Below, one piece after another: positions 1 through 6,698 of a DNA stretch of 13,269 nt (position 1 is its first letter; each line of letters opens with the position of its first letter). Source of the stretch: Erysipelotrichaceae bacterium (GTDB lineage: Bacteria > Bacillota_I > Bacilli_A > Erysipelotrichales > Erysipelotrichaceae); assembly GCA_017620435.1 (NCBI GenBank), contig JAFZQL010000039.1, positions 1 to 13,269 of the forward strand. Direction: 5' to 3'. The position numbers were made by a program, and so were the translations under genes. The notes under the pieces were generated by a model. That model saw only the letters and a program-made list of their open reading frames with translations. It was not told where the DNA came from and made no database searches.

Positions 1-2
1 AG

Positions 3-737
3 ATCCTGGCACAGGTCAGGAAAGCGGATCAGATGTATCAGATGATCGAGAACGGAGACAGGATCGCTGTCGGTCTTTCGGGAGGAAAGGACTCCTCCTT
101 GCTGCTGTATACGCTGTATCTGTACCGTTTCCTGGCACGGAATACCTATCAGAAGGATTTCGAACTGGTCGTAATCCATATCGATCTGAATTTCGGCGAA
201 GAAAACATTACGCCGCTGTTACAATGGTTCAGACAGTACGATATCGAAATACAGTGCGAAGAATCAAAGATCAGGGATATTCTGGAACTCAATCTGCACA
301 AGGACAGGATAGACTGTTCCCTGTGTTCGACTTTGAAGAAAGGTGCGGTGATCCGCAAGGCGAAGGAATCCGGATGCAACAAGGTGGCTTTTGCCCACCA
401 TGCGGACGATGCGATCGAGACGCTATTTATGAATATGATCTACGGAGGAAGAGTCGCCACCTTTGATCCGAAAATGTATCTGGATCATTCAGAAACGACC
501 TTTATCCGTCCTTTCTGTCTGTCTTTTGAATCGGAGATAGCCAAAACCTGCAGACAGCTGGAGATCCCTGTCATCAGATCAGGCTGTCCAAACGACGGCT
601 ATACGCAAAGACAGGAGATCAAGGAACTTCTACATTCCATCTATCACAAGTATCCCCAGGCAAAGGAAAACTTCCTGCTGAGTCTGTATAACGAGGAACA
701 CCTGAATCTCTATTTCAATAAAAAAGAAGAAGAATAA
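3..737 (+). CDS. TtcA-family PP-loop ATPase (tRNA 2-thiolation type), 5' end outside window
   Basis: This is an N-type ATP pyrophosphatase of the TtcA/TilS superfamily, whose members adenylate a tRNA base before sulfur insertion (s2C32 for TtcA proper). Numbered from the ATG at 33, the PP-loop SGGKDS is at residues 16-21. A CxxC (CSLC) is at 95-98 and a further cysteine at 185 in SGCP. In TtcA three such cysteines hold a [4Fe-4S] cluster. The AHHADDAIET segment at 121-130 is also typical. The frame stays open to base 3 and the extra residues (ILAQVRKADQ) resemble the conserved TtcA stretch before the PP-loop. The ATG at 33 is therefore probably internal and the true start lies upstream of the window. 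No ribosome-binding site is visible before 33. The family is clear; the exact substrate in Bacillota is not. It converges on the cation pump gene. Confidence 0.85.
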   Translation: MLAQVRKADQMYQMIENGDRIAVGLSGGKDSSLLLYTLYLYRFLARNTYQKDFELVVIHIDLNFGEENITPLLQWFRQYDIEIQCEESKIRDILELNLHKDRIDCSLCSTLKKGAVIRKAKESGCNKVAFAHHADDAIETLFMNMIYGGRVATFDPKMYLDHSETTFIRPFCLSFESEIAKTCRQLEIPVIRSGCPNDGYTQRQEIKELLHSIYHKYPQAKENFLLSLYNEEHLNLYFNKKEEE

Positions 738-740
738 AAA

Positions 741-760
741 AGCCATGCGGATGCATGGCT
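741..760. terminator. Bidirectional intrinsic terminator between convergent genes
   Basis: A perfect 8-bp stem (agccatgc / gcatggct) closes a 4-base loop (ggat). An A-rich run lies on its left (736-741), which reads as a U-tract for minus-strand transcripts from the pump gene. A T-rich but interrupted run on its right serves the plus strand. It fills the 30-base gap between the stop codons of the TtcA-like gene and the ATPase gene. Confidence 0.85.
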
Positions 761-767
761 TATTCTA

Positions 768-3476
768 TTATTTAGCAGATCTGCGGATGGCCTTGCCCAG
801 TTCAAATACCGGGAAGGTTGACAGCGCCAGACCGACGCAGATCAGCAGCTCCTTGAACTCAAAGGTTCCCGGATGCAGACCGAATACCGTGCAAAGGCCA
901 GGAATATAGATCGCAGCCAAGGTAATCAGTACAGTAATGATAATCGCACCAAAGAGCCACCAGTTGAAGTTTTTCATCATTGAGCCGGAGAAGATCGATT
1001 TGGTCTGGGAACGCATGTTGATGGCACAGGCGATCTCGGCGAAGTTGACGGTCAGGAAGGCCATGGCGATCGCATTGACGCAGTCCGGAGCGCCAAAGAA
1101 GCCTTTGATCGTACCTCTTTCCAGATACAGACCGATGAAGTAGGCGGCCAGTTCGATGATTGCAAGGTAAATGCCCTGCCATACCATGTCTACACCGGCG
1201 CCGTTGGCGAAGATGCCGTCAGAAGAATTACGCGGTTTCCTCTGCATGACGTCGCCTTCCGCCTTTTCCATGCCCAGAGCCAGTCCAGGCAGCGAGTCCG
1301 TGACCATGTTGATCCACAGCAAATGAACAGGCGTCAGGATCGTAAAGTTCAGCAGTGATGCCACAAACATGATGATAACTTCACACAGATTTGTAGAGAG
1401 CTGGAACTGAATGACCTTGCAGACATTGTCGTAGATCTTTCTTCCCTCTTCTACCGCATTGACGATAGTAGCGAAGTTGTCATCCGCCAGGACCATATCC
1501 GCAACGGATTTCGTTACATCCGTTCCGGTAATGCCCATGCCGATACCGATATCTGCAGCCTTGATCGAAGGCGCATCGTTGACGCCGTCTCCGGTCATGG
1601 CCGTAACCATGCCTCTGGCCTTCCAGGCATTGACGATCTTCGTCTTGTGTTCCGGCTGTACTCTGGCATAGACGGAGTACTTCGTAACGACATCCAGCAT
1701 GTCTTCTTCGGAATACTGATCCAGTTCATGGCCTTCGATGGCCTGTTCCTCATCGGTAATAATGCCCAGATCCTTGCCGATGGCGACAGCAGTATCCTTG
1801 TGGTCTCCCGTAATCATGATCGGTCTGATGCCGGCTGAACGGCATTCCTTGATCGCATCGTAGACTTCCGGACGGCAAGGGTCGATCATGCCGACGATGC
1901 CGATGAATACCAGATCGTGCTCCAGATCTTCCGGATCATCCGATTTCGGCAGATTATCATATCTTCTATAAGCGGCGCACAATACGCGCAGCGCCTTTGA
2001 AGCGAATTCTTTGTTTTTGTTGAGGATCTCTTCTTTCAGTTCAGTGGTGATAGGGATCTCGCCCTTTTCCGAAAGATATCCCGTGCATCTGTGCAGCATG
2101 ACATCCAGGGCGCCTTTGGTGTACTGAACGTAGCCGTACGTATCAGGATGGATGGTAGACATCATCTTACGGTTAGAATCAAACGGAGCCTCGGCTTTTC
2201 TTGGCTGACTGTCTTCCAGCTCGTATTTCGGCATGTTCAGACTGTTGGCGTAATTGACCAGTGCACATTCGGTCGGTTCACCGGTTGCGGATGTCTCGCC
2301 GATGCCGATTTCGGCATCCGAACACAGAGCCATTGCCTTGGCCAGCAGCATCTTGTCGGCCGTGAATTCATCCACGACCGTCATCTTGTTCTGGGTCAGC
2401 GTTCCGGTCTTGTCGGAACAGATGATATTGGTACATCCAAGTGTTTCTACGGCTGTCAGTTTTCTGATCAGAGCCTGACGCTTTGCCATGGCAGAAACGC
2501 CGATGGAAAGAATGATCGTTACAACGGCAGGAAGTCCTTCCGGAATCGCTGCAACTGCCAGCGCGATAGCCGCAATGAAGGTATCCAGAGTGGCATTTCC
2601 CAGCATTGCAAGCGAGAACTTTTCTTTCGATACAAGAACCGTTTCGATCACGCCGACGGCAAATACGATGACACAGATCCAGATGACCAGTTTGGTCAGG
2701 AATGTGGAGAGTTCTCCCATCTTCTTCTGCAGCGGCGTCAGTTCTTTTTCCGACTTGTTCAAAGCATCGGCGATCTTGCCCATCTCCGTATCCATGCCGC
2801 AGGCTACGACAACGGCTCTGCCTCTGCCGTAGACGACAGTAGAACCGTTATAAAGCATATTTTTCCTATCGCCGAGCGTAATATCTTCTTTATCGTCCTG
2901 GCACATCAGAACGTCGATGATCTTGTTTACCGGAACGGATTCGCCCGTCAGGGCAGCCTCTTCCGCTTTCAGGGAATGCGATTCCAGGATACGGCAGTCC
3001 GCCGGTACGGTATCGCCCGCTTCAAACACGATGACATCGCCCACAACGACATCTTCCGATTTGACGATCTCGACTTTCCCGTCTCTTAATACTTTGGATG
3101 TCGAAGCCGTCATCTGCATCAGCGCTTCCATGGCGCCTTCCGCCTTGGATTCCTGGATCAGAGACATGATCGTATTGATGGTTACGACAGCCATGATGAC
3201 GATAACATCGGCGAATTCCGAGAAACGGAAGCCGCCTTCCATCTGCAGGACGTTTACGACAGCCTGTATGGCAGCCGCTGCCAGCAGCATGATGATCATC
3301 GGGTCGGAGATCGAATTAATGAACCGTTTAAACAACGGGGTCTTTTCCGCTTCCTGAAGCTTGTTCTTGCCGTTTTCCGCAAGTCTTTTCGCTGCTTCCG
3401 CAGAACTTAATCCGTTAACGGTGGAATTGACCTGCTTCAACACTTCAGCAGCATCTTGTAAATAATGTTTTTCCAT
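768..3476 (-). CDS. P-type cation-transporting ATPase (P2A, Ca2+/Mn2+ type), riboswitch-controlled
   Basis: A 902-residue P-type ATPase that exports a divalent cation across the cytoplasmic membrane. Visible landmarks: actuator TGES at 177-180; M4 PEGLP at 312-316; phosphorylation motif DKTGTLT with Asp355; nucleotide-binding KGA at 454-456; TGDHKD at 556-561; hinge TGDGVND at 628-634. About ten membrane spans follow the P2A layout, including M5 near 690-710 and M6 near 713-737. Residues equivalent to SERCA's Ca2+ ligands are all present: Glu313 (M4), Asn696 and Glu699 (M5), Asn723, Thr726 and Asp727 (M6), and Glu814 (M8). I chose the ATG at 3476 because AAAGGA stands at the right distance before it and the family N-terminus (MEKHYLQDAAEV) begins there. 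An in-frame ATG at 3557 would put 27 atypical residues over the leader RNA. The yybP-ykoY-type leader argues for Mn2+ as a physiological substrate, as for the Mn2+-exporting P-type ATPases of lactococci (YoaB) and pneumococci (MgtA). Confidence 0.93.
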   Translation of the reverse strand: MEKHYLQDAAEVLKQVNSTVNGLSSAEAAKRLAENGKNKLQEAEKTPLFKRFINSISDPMIIMLLAAAAIQAVVNVLQMEGGFRFSEFADVIVIMAVVTINTIMSLIQESKAEGAMEALMQMTASTSKVLRDGKVEIVKSEDVVVGDVIVFEAGDTVPADCRILESHSLKAEEAALTGESVPVNKIIDVLMCQDDKEDITLGDRKNMLYNGSTVVYGRGRAVVVACGMDTEMGKIADALNKSEKELTPLQKKMGELSTFLTKLVIWICVIVFAVGVIETVLVSKEKFSLAMLGNATLDTFIAAIALAVAAIPEGLPAVVTIILSIGVSAMAKRQALIRKLTAVETLGCTNIICSDKTGTLTQNKMTVVDEFTADKMLLAKAMALCSDAEIGIGETSATGEPTECALVNYANSLNMPKYELEDSQPRKAEAPFDSNRKMMSTIHPDTYGYVQYTKGALDVMLHRCTGYLSEKGEIPITTELKEEILNKNKEFASKALRVLCAAYRRYDNLPKSDDPEDLEHDLVFIGIVGMIDPCRPEVYDAIKECRSAGIRPIMITGDHKDTAVAIGKDLGIITDEEQAIEGHELDQYSEEDMLDVVTKYSVYARVQPEHKTKIVNAWKARGMVTAMTGDGVNDAPSIKAADIGIGMGITGTDVTKSVADMVLADDNFATIVNAVEEGRKIYDNVCKVIQFQLSTNLCEVIIMFVASLLNFTILTPVHLLWINMVTDSLPGLALGMEKAEGDVMQRKPRNSSDGIFANGAGVDMVWQGIYLAIIELAAYFIGLYLERGTIKGFFGAPDCVNAIAMAFLTVNFAEIACAINMRSQTKSIFSGSMMKNFNWWLFGAIIITVLITLAAIYIPGLCTVFGLHPGTFEFKELLICVGLALSTFPVFELGKAIRRSAK

Positions 3477-3491
3477 ATAAATCCTTTCTTT

Positions 3492-3519
3492 AAAAAGAAA
3501 ACCCATGCATATGCATGAG
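3492..3519 (-). terminator. Leader attenuator terminator of the cation pump gene
   Basis: Read on the minus strand, a 7-bp stem (CTCATGC / GCATGGG, with one G-U pair) closes an ATAT loop and is followed at once by TTTTCTTTTT. It lies upstream of the pump's start codon and downstream of the aptamer, which is where a riboswitch-controlled attenuator belongs. Its left arm can pair instead with an upstream segment (see the antiterminator entry). Confidence 0.8.
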
Positions 3520-3543
3520 ACATTGAACGAATATTCCCATGCA
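3512..3543 (-). promoter_or_regulatory. Antiterminator element of the pump leader
   Basis: On the minus strand the segment TGCATGGG (3543-3536) is an exact copy of the terminator's right-arm region. It can pair over 8 positions with CTCATGCA (3519-3512), which contains the terminator's left arm. Forming this helix would prevent termination. The same TGCATGGG can also pair over 8 positions (including G-U pairs) with CTCATGTA at 3564-3557, which overlaps the 3' strand of aptamer helix P1. When ligand stabilises P1, the antiterminator is freed and transcription reads through. This wiring is inferred from complementarity only. Confidence 0.7.
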
Positions 3544-3556
3544 CAACACAAAGCCA

Positions 3557-3645
3557 TACATGAGTCTCGCTTTTTAAGGCAAACCAGGCATAAAGCCGAG
3601 ATTGTTGGCTTGACACGTAATACTACGCAAGCTACTCCCTCATTC
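3557..3645 (-). promoter_or_regulatory. yybP-ykoY (Mn2+) riboswitch aptamer
   Basis: The minus-strand RNA begins with ATGAGGGAGTAGC and ends with GCGAGACTCAT. The GGGAGTAGC and GCGAGAC blocks are the two conserved sides of the yybP-ykoY family, and ATGAG (3643-3639) pairs with CTCAT (3564-3560) as helix P1. A GTGTCAAGCCAACAATCTCG stretch in between resembles the conserved internal region seen in other members. The aptamer starts just after the predicted transcription start and precedes a terminator hairpin and a P-type ATPase, a gene class this riboswitch is known to control. Family membership is recognised from conserved blocks by eye; no covariance-model score was available. Confidence 0.87.
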
Positions 3646-3651
3646 GTATCA

Positions 3652-3680
3652 ATTTTAGCGTAAATGACGCATTTTTACAA
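3652..3680 (-). promoter_or_regulatory. Sigma-A-type promoter of the riboswitch-pump transcript
   Basis: On the minus strand, TTGTAA (3680-3675) and TAAAAT (3657-3652) are separated by exactly 17 bases. The expected transcription start near 3645 places the aptamer at the extreme 5' end of the RNA, as is usual for riboswitches. Confidence 0.7.
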
Positions 3681-3692
3681 TCTTATCCATAG

Positions 3693-3698
3693 TAAAAT
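3693..3698 (+). promoter_or_regulatory. Possible -10 element of the radical SAM gene
   Basis: TAAAAT ends six bases before the ATG at 3705, so a start of transcription there would give a leaderless or almost leaderless mRNA. This agrees with the lack of any Shine-Dalgarno sequence before that ATG. No convincing -35 lies 16-18 bases upstream (the best is a T-rich run near 3672). Weak call. Confidence 0.3.
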
Positions 3699-3704
3699 GA
3701 TGTC

Positions 3705-4514
3705 ATGAAGAGGATCTATCTGGAAATCACGGATGCCTGTAATCTGAACTGCCCTTTCTGTACTTATGAAAAAGGACACAGCTTTATGTCTCTTGACAAA
3801 ATCGAAGACTACATCAGACAGATCAAGCCTTTCTGCAGCTATATTTATCTGCATATTCTGGGCGAACCTTTGCTGCATCCCGATTTCGAGAAGATCCTTG
3901 AGATTCTGGATGACAATGAAATGAATCTGCAGCTGGTGACCAACGGTACGCTCCTGGATAAGTATCCCGATCTGCTGAAACATCCATGTCTTAGAAAGCT
4001 TTCAATTTCATTGCACAGTATCAGCGATCTGGATATCTCTCCAGCTTATTTCACGACGATCGATCATCTGCTGGAAGAAAACGAAGACGTATCGATCGAA
4101 CTGCGTTTCTACGATCTTAAACATCTTGATTTAAAACTGAACAACTATCTGAACAGTTTGAAAGAGAGATATTCCTTTGAGATCACATCAAAACAGAATT
4201 CCTATCAGCTCAAGAAAAACGTCTATGTATATTTCGAAGAACTATTCCGCTGGCCGCAGATAGATGATCCTGTGATCGGCGATACCGGAACATGCCACGG
4301 CGTGCTGGACATGCTGGGGATCACGGTCGATTCGAAAGTGACACTTTGCTGTCTGGACCCGAAAGCCCACAATGCGATCGGTTCGCTGGAAGAAAACAGC
4401 TTTGCGCATATCGTCGGTTCCCCGGAATATAAAAAATATGTGCAGGAATTCAAGGCACATATCGTCAGTTCACCCTTGTGCAGAAGGTGCACCTACCGCT
4501 TAAGATTCAGATAA
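3705..4514 (+). CDS. Radical SAM protein with SPASM/twitch-like C-terminal extension
   Basis: A 269-residue radical SAM enzyme of unknown substrate. The [4Fe-4S]/SAM motif CNLNCPFC (Cys12, Cys16, Cys19) begins almost at the N-terminus. It is followed by LGEPLLHP (52-59, in place of the usual GGE motif) and VTNGTLL (78-84), both typical of the TIM-barrel core. The C-terminal part has Cys197, Cys215/Cys216 and a final CRRC (Cys259, Cys262), a pattern suggesting one auxiliary iron-sulfur cluster in a shortened SPASM/twitch domain. No ribosome-binding site precedes the ATG. Earlier ATGs at 3697 and 3700 are in another frame and run into a stop. The gene diverges from the riboswitch-controlled pump and overlaps the methyltransferase homologue tail to tail. 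No small precursor-peptide gene sits beside it, so peptide maturation is only one possibility. Confidence 0.85.
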   Translation: MKRIYLEITDACNLNCPFCTYEKGHSFMSLDKIEDYIRQIKPFCSYIYLHILGEPLLHPDFEKILEILDDNEMNLQLVTNGTLLDKYPDLLKHPCLRKLSISLHSISDLDISPAYFTTIDHLLEENEDVSIELRFYDLKHLDLKLNNYLNSLKERYSFEITSKQNSYQLKKNVYVYFEELFRWPQIDDPVIGDTGTCHGVLDMLGITVDSKVTLCCLDPKAHNAIGSLEENSFAHIVGSPEYKKYVQEFKAHIVSSPLCRRCTYRLRFR

Positions 4515-5197
4515 TAGGCATGAGCCAGAATAATGGAAGAACGTACAGAAAGAGAGATCTCTTTCTGTTTTTTATGATCGATGTAATAGCCATCTTCTTT
4601 CCGATCATCCAGCCCGCAGTAGTCCTGGGAGATCATCAGAGAATACGGCTCCTTCAGTACCAGATCGGAAAGTTCTTTATCGCTTTCCGATACAAACGGA
4701 AAAAGATGTCGGGAAGGATAGTCTTTCAGATAGGCGGAAAGATCCGGGTAGGAACTGATACGGCAATGGAAGAAAGAACCCATGGAAGCCCGGATACAGC
4801 GCGGATCGAAGTGATCCAGGTCGCTGCTGATCAGGATGATGTCCTTGAAATCGAAAGAAACGGCAGTTCTAAATACGGTTCCCAGTTCGCCGAAATCGTT
4901 AAAACCGTAAAGGACCAGATGATTTCCTTCTCTTGCTTCTTCTGAATACTTTTCAAAAACACCGATGCAGTAGCAGTTCTCTTTCACCGAGAGTTTTTCG
5001 ATCAGCTGATCGTCATAAACAGGAGTGATCCCGTTGTTCCTGCATAGATCCAGAAGAAGATCCAGCTGGCTGTTCTTTACCGCTTTCTTGGATAGTAAAA
5101 TATTCCTGATTTTCTCGGGGTGCTGCTTCAGCAGTTCTATCGTCAGCGACATTCCCAGCGAATAGGAGGTCCTGTCAGTTTCCTGATATCTGTTCAT
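4493..5197 (-). CDS. TrmH/SpoU-family (SPOUT) RNA methyltransferase homologue with altered motifs
   Basis: A 234-residue protein with the layout of SpoU/TrmH 2'-O-ribose methyltransferases: a short N-terminal substrate-binding part, then a SPOUT domain. Motif 1 reads FGELGTVFRTA (102-112) with the conserved Arg110, but Glu stands where the NxGxxxR motif has Asn. RASMGSFF (136-143) is well preserved. Motif 2 reads SLMISQDYCGLDD (186-198), where the family has a GNExxG-type sequence. Motif 3 reads SLSV (215-218) instead of SLNv. The fold is therefore recognisable, but all three signature asparagines are gone, so activity is uncertain. I chose the ATG at 5197, which overlaps the end of the FAD gene by 23 bases. 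An ATG at 5215 is also possible, and neither has a strong ribosome-binding site. An in-frame ATG at 5314 lies deep in the FAD gene and is rejected. It is the last gene of the TetR-ABC operon. Confidence 0.8.
   Translation of the reverse strand: MNRYQETDRTSYSLGMSLTIELLKQHPEKIRNILLSKKAVKNSQLDLLLDLCRNNGITPVYDDQLIEKLSVKENCYCIGVFEKYSEEAREGNHLVLYGFNDFGELGTVFRTAVSFDFKDIILISSDLDHFDPRCIRASMGSFFHCRISSYPDLSAYLKDYPSRHLFPFVSESDKELSDLVLKEPYSLMISQDYCGLDDRKEDGYYIDHKKQKEISLSVRSSIILAHAYYLNLKR
4546..4573 (+). terminator. Intrinsic terminator of the radical SAM gene, inside the opposite-strand coding region
   Basis: A perfect 9-bp stem (CAGAAAGAG / CTCTTTCTG) closes a 4-base loop (AGAT) and is followed by six T (4568-4573). 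It starts 32 bases after the radical SAM stop codon. The whole element lies within the 3' coding part of the minus-strand SPOUT gene. On the minus strand the stem is followed by TACG, not a U-tract, so it should stop only plus-strand transcripts. Confidence 0.85.
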
Positions 5198-6698
5198 ATT
5201 TCCATAGTATCGCATTTGCGATCCGTATGCCATCCAGCGCGCAGGACATGATCCCGCCGCCGTATCCCGCTCCTTCGCCCATCGGGTAAAGGCCAGGTGT
5301 ATTGACCGATTCAAAAGCTTCGTTTCTCTTGATCCTGACCGGGCAGGAAGAACGGGTCTCCGGACCGATCATGATCCCCTCTTGAATGAATCCCGGGATC
5401 TTGCGGTCGAAGTCTTTTAGAGCATCCTTTACGATCCGCAGGTCTTCTTCTTGAAAGAACCGGTTGAAATCATAAAGAACTGTTCCCAGCGGATAGGTAG
5501 ATTCTCTGATCAGAGGCTCCAGCCTGCCGTTCATGAAATCAGCGACATTCTGCGAAAGTGCCTTAAAAGAACCGGAATGATCGTAGGCCATTCTTTCGAT
5601 CTCATGGAGATAAGCATAGCCGTCTTCGAATTCTTCCTTGCGGATCTGGATCAGGATCGCGCTGTTGGCGTTTCCCGAATCCCTGGCGGCGTAGGACATG
5701 CCATTGGTGACGATGGTACGTTTTTCCGACATGGCAGGGATCACGATGCCTCCCGGACACATGCAGAAGGAATAGACGCCTTTCTCTCCCTTGTATCGCA
5801 GGAAATATTCGTTCGCTTCCTTGACTCTGCTGCCTGTCTGCCTGGCATCGATGAGACTCTGGGGATGTTCGACTCTGAAACCTAGGGCAATATCTTTCTT
5901 TTCGATATAAATGCCTCTGTCGCAGAACATCCGTATCGTTTCATAGGCGCTGTGACCGATCCCGGAAAGAAAATGATCGCATCGATATTCTCCCTGATCC
6001 GTCACGATACCCGTTACCCTGCGGGATTCATCCAGGATCAGATCTTTGACCGGTTCGGAAAAATGGAATTCACATCCCTTTTCCATCAGCCTGTCCGTGA
6101 TCCTTTCGATGATCTTTCTGATCTCATCCGTTCCGATATGGGCATGAGGCTCATAACGGATCTTTGGATCTGCGCCGTGTTGTACAAAAACATCGAGAAT
6201 GTAATCGATGTAAGGGTCCTTGATCCTGGTGGTCAGCTTGGCATCGGAAAAAGTCCCCGCTCCTCCCTCGCCGAACTGTACGTTGGAGTTCTCATCCAGT
6301 ATTCCCTCCCGGAAGAAACGTTCAACATCCTTCTGCCTTTCTAAGATCCTTTTTCCTTTTTCGAAAACAATGACTCTGTATCCCGCTTCGATCAGCCGGT
6401 AAGCCGCGAAAATGCCGCTTGGCCCGTATCCGGCGATGATGCAGACCTGATTTCTTGGCCGGTATTCGGCTTTCAGATCGACAGGATCATACCTGACGAT
6501 ATCCTTGCCCAGGTATTTCTCTTCATGATCTGTTTCTACGAGGACACTGTAGACGTAGACCGGTTCCTTGCGGGCATCCAGCGATTTTCTGCGTATTTCA
6601 AAAGACTTCACCCTGGTGTGCAGTTTCTTTTCGATCTTTTCTTTCAGTTTCGACTCATCTTCATCGATTTTCAGCTTGATTCCGTTGATCTGAAGCAT
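5175..6698 (-). CDS. NAD(P)/FAD-dependent oxidoreductase, COG2509 type
   Basis: A 507-residue flavoprotein of the uncharacterised FAD-dependent dehydrogenase group. About 80 N-terminal residues form a small leading domain. The FAD-binding Rossmann motif then reads AGYGPSGIFAA (89-99; GxGxxG kept), with an acidic residue ending the second strand in VFEKG (111-115). The block NVQFGEGGAGTFSDAKL (139-155) is a hallmark of this family. The C-terminal GEGAGYGGGIMSCALDG (474-490) is the second FAD-contact motif. Its substrate is not known. Its ATG overlaps the permease stop by one base (TAATG), and its own end overlaps the methyltransferase homologue, so it is probably translated by coupling within the operon. 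Nothing in the sequence ties its chemistry to the transporter, so co-transcription may be positional only. Confidence 0.88.
   Translation of the reverse strand: MLQINGIKLKIDEDESKLKEKIEKKLHTRVKSFEIRRKSLDARKEPVYVYSVLVETDHEEKYLGKDIVRYDPVDLKAEYRPRNQVCIIAGYGPSGIFAAYRLIEAGYRVIVFEKGKRILERQKDVERFFREGILDENSNVQFGEGGAGTFSDAKLTTRIKDPYIDYILDVFVQHGADPKIRYEPHAHIGTDEIRKIIERITDRLMEKGCEFHFSEPVKDLILDESRRVTGIVTDQGEYRCDHFLSGIGHSAYETIRMFCDRGIYIEKKDIALGFRVEHPQSLIDARQTGSRVKEANEYFLRYKGEKGVYSFCMCPGGIVIPAMSEKRTIVTNGMSYAARDSGNANSAILIQIRKEEFEDGYAYLHEIERMAYDHSGSFKALSQNVADFMNGRLEPLIRESTYPLGTVLYDFNRFFQEEDLRIVKDALKDFDRKIPGFIQEGIMIGPETRSSCPVRIKRNEAFESVNTPGLYPMGEGAGYGGGIMSCALDGIRIANAILWKYEQISGN

Noticed and set aside
2091..3089. 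Long plus-strand open frame (332 codons) opposite the ATPase gene
   Set aside because: It is antisense to a fully conserved P-type ATPase. Its translation is rich in His, Gln, Arg and Phe with no recognisable domain, as expected for a shadow frame.
3504..3517. 14-base perfect palindrome (catgcatatgcatg) as a protein-binding operator
   Set aside because: It is explained by the attenuator hairpin of the riboswitch leader, which uses the same bases and is followed by a U-tract.
3477..3557. Upstream in-frame ATG at 3557 as start of the cation pump
   Set aside because: It adds 27 non-family residues, lies over the antiterminator and terminator, and lacks the good AAAGGA site that precedes the ATG at 3476.
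3610..3615. TTGACA on the plus strand as a -35 element
   Set aside because: No -10 lies 16-18 bases downstream, and the bases belong to the opposite-strand aptamer.
4468..4490. Minus-strand hairpin (CACCTT / AAGGGTG) as terminator of the five-gene operon
   Set aside because: It has only a 6-bp stem with a G-U pair and no U-tract. It lies in radical SAM coding sequence, so the operon's true 3' end remains unplaced.
5198..5314. ATG at 5314 as start of the SPOUT gene
   Set aside because: It would overlap the FAD gene by 140 bases. The added residues do not resemble the family, and ATG 5197 gives a normal N-terminus.
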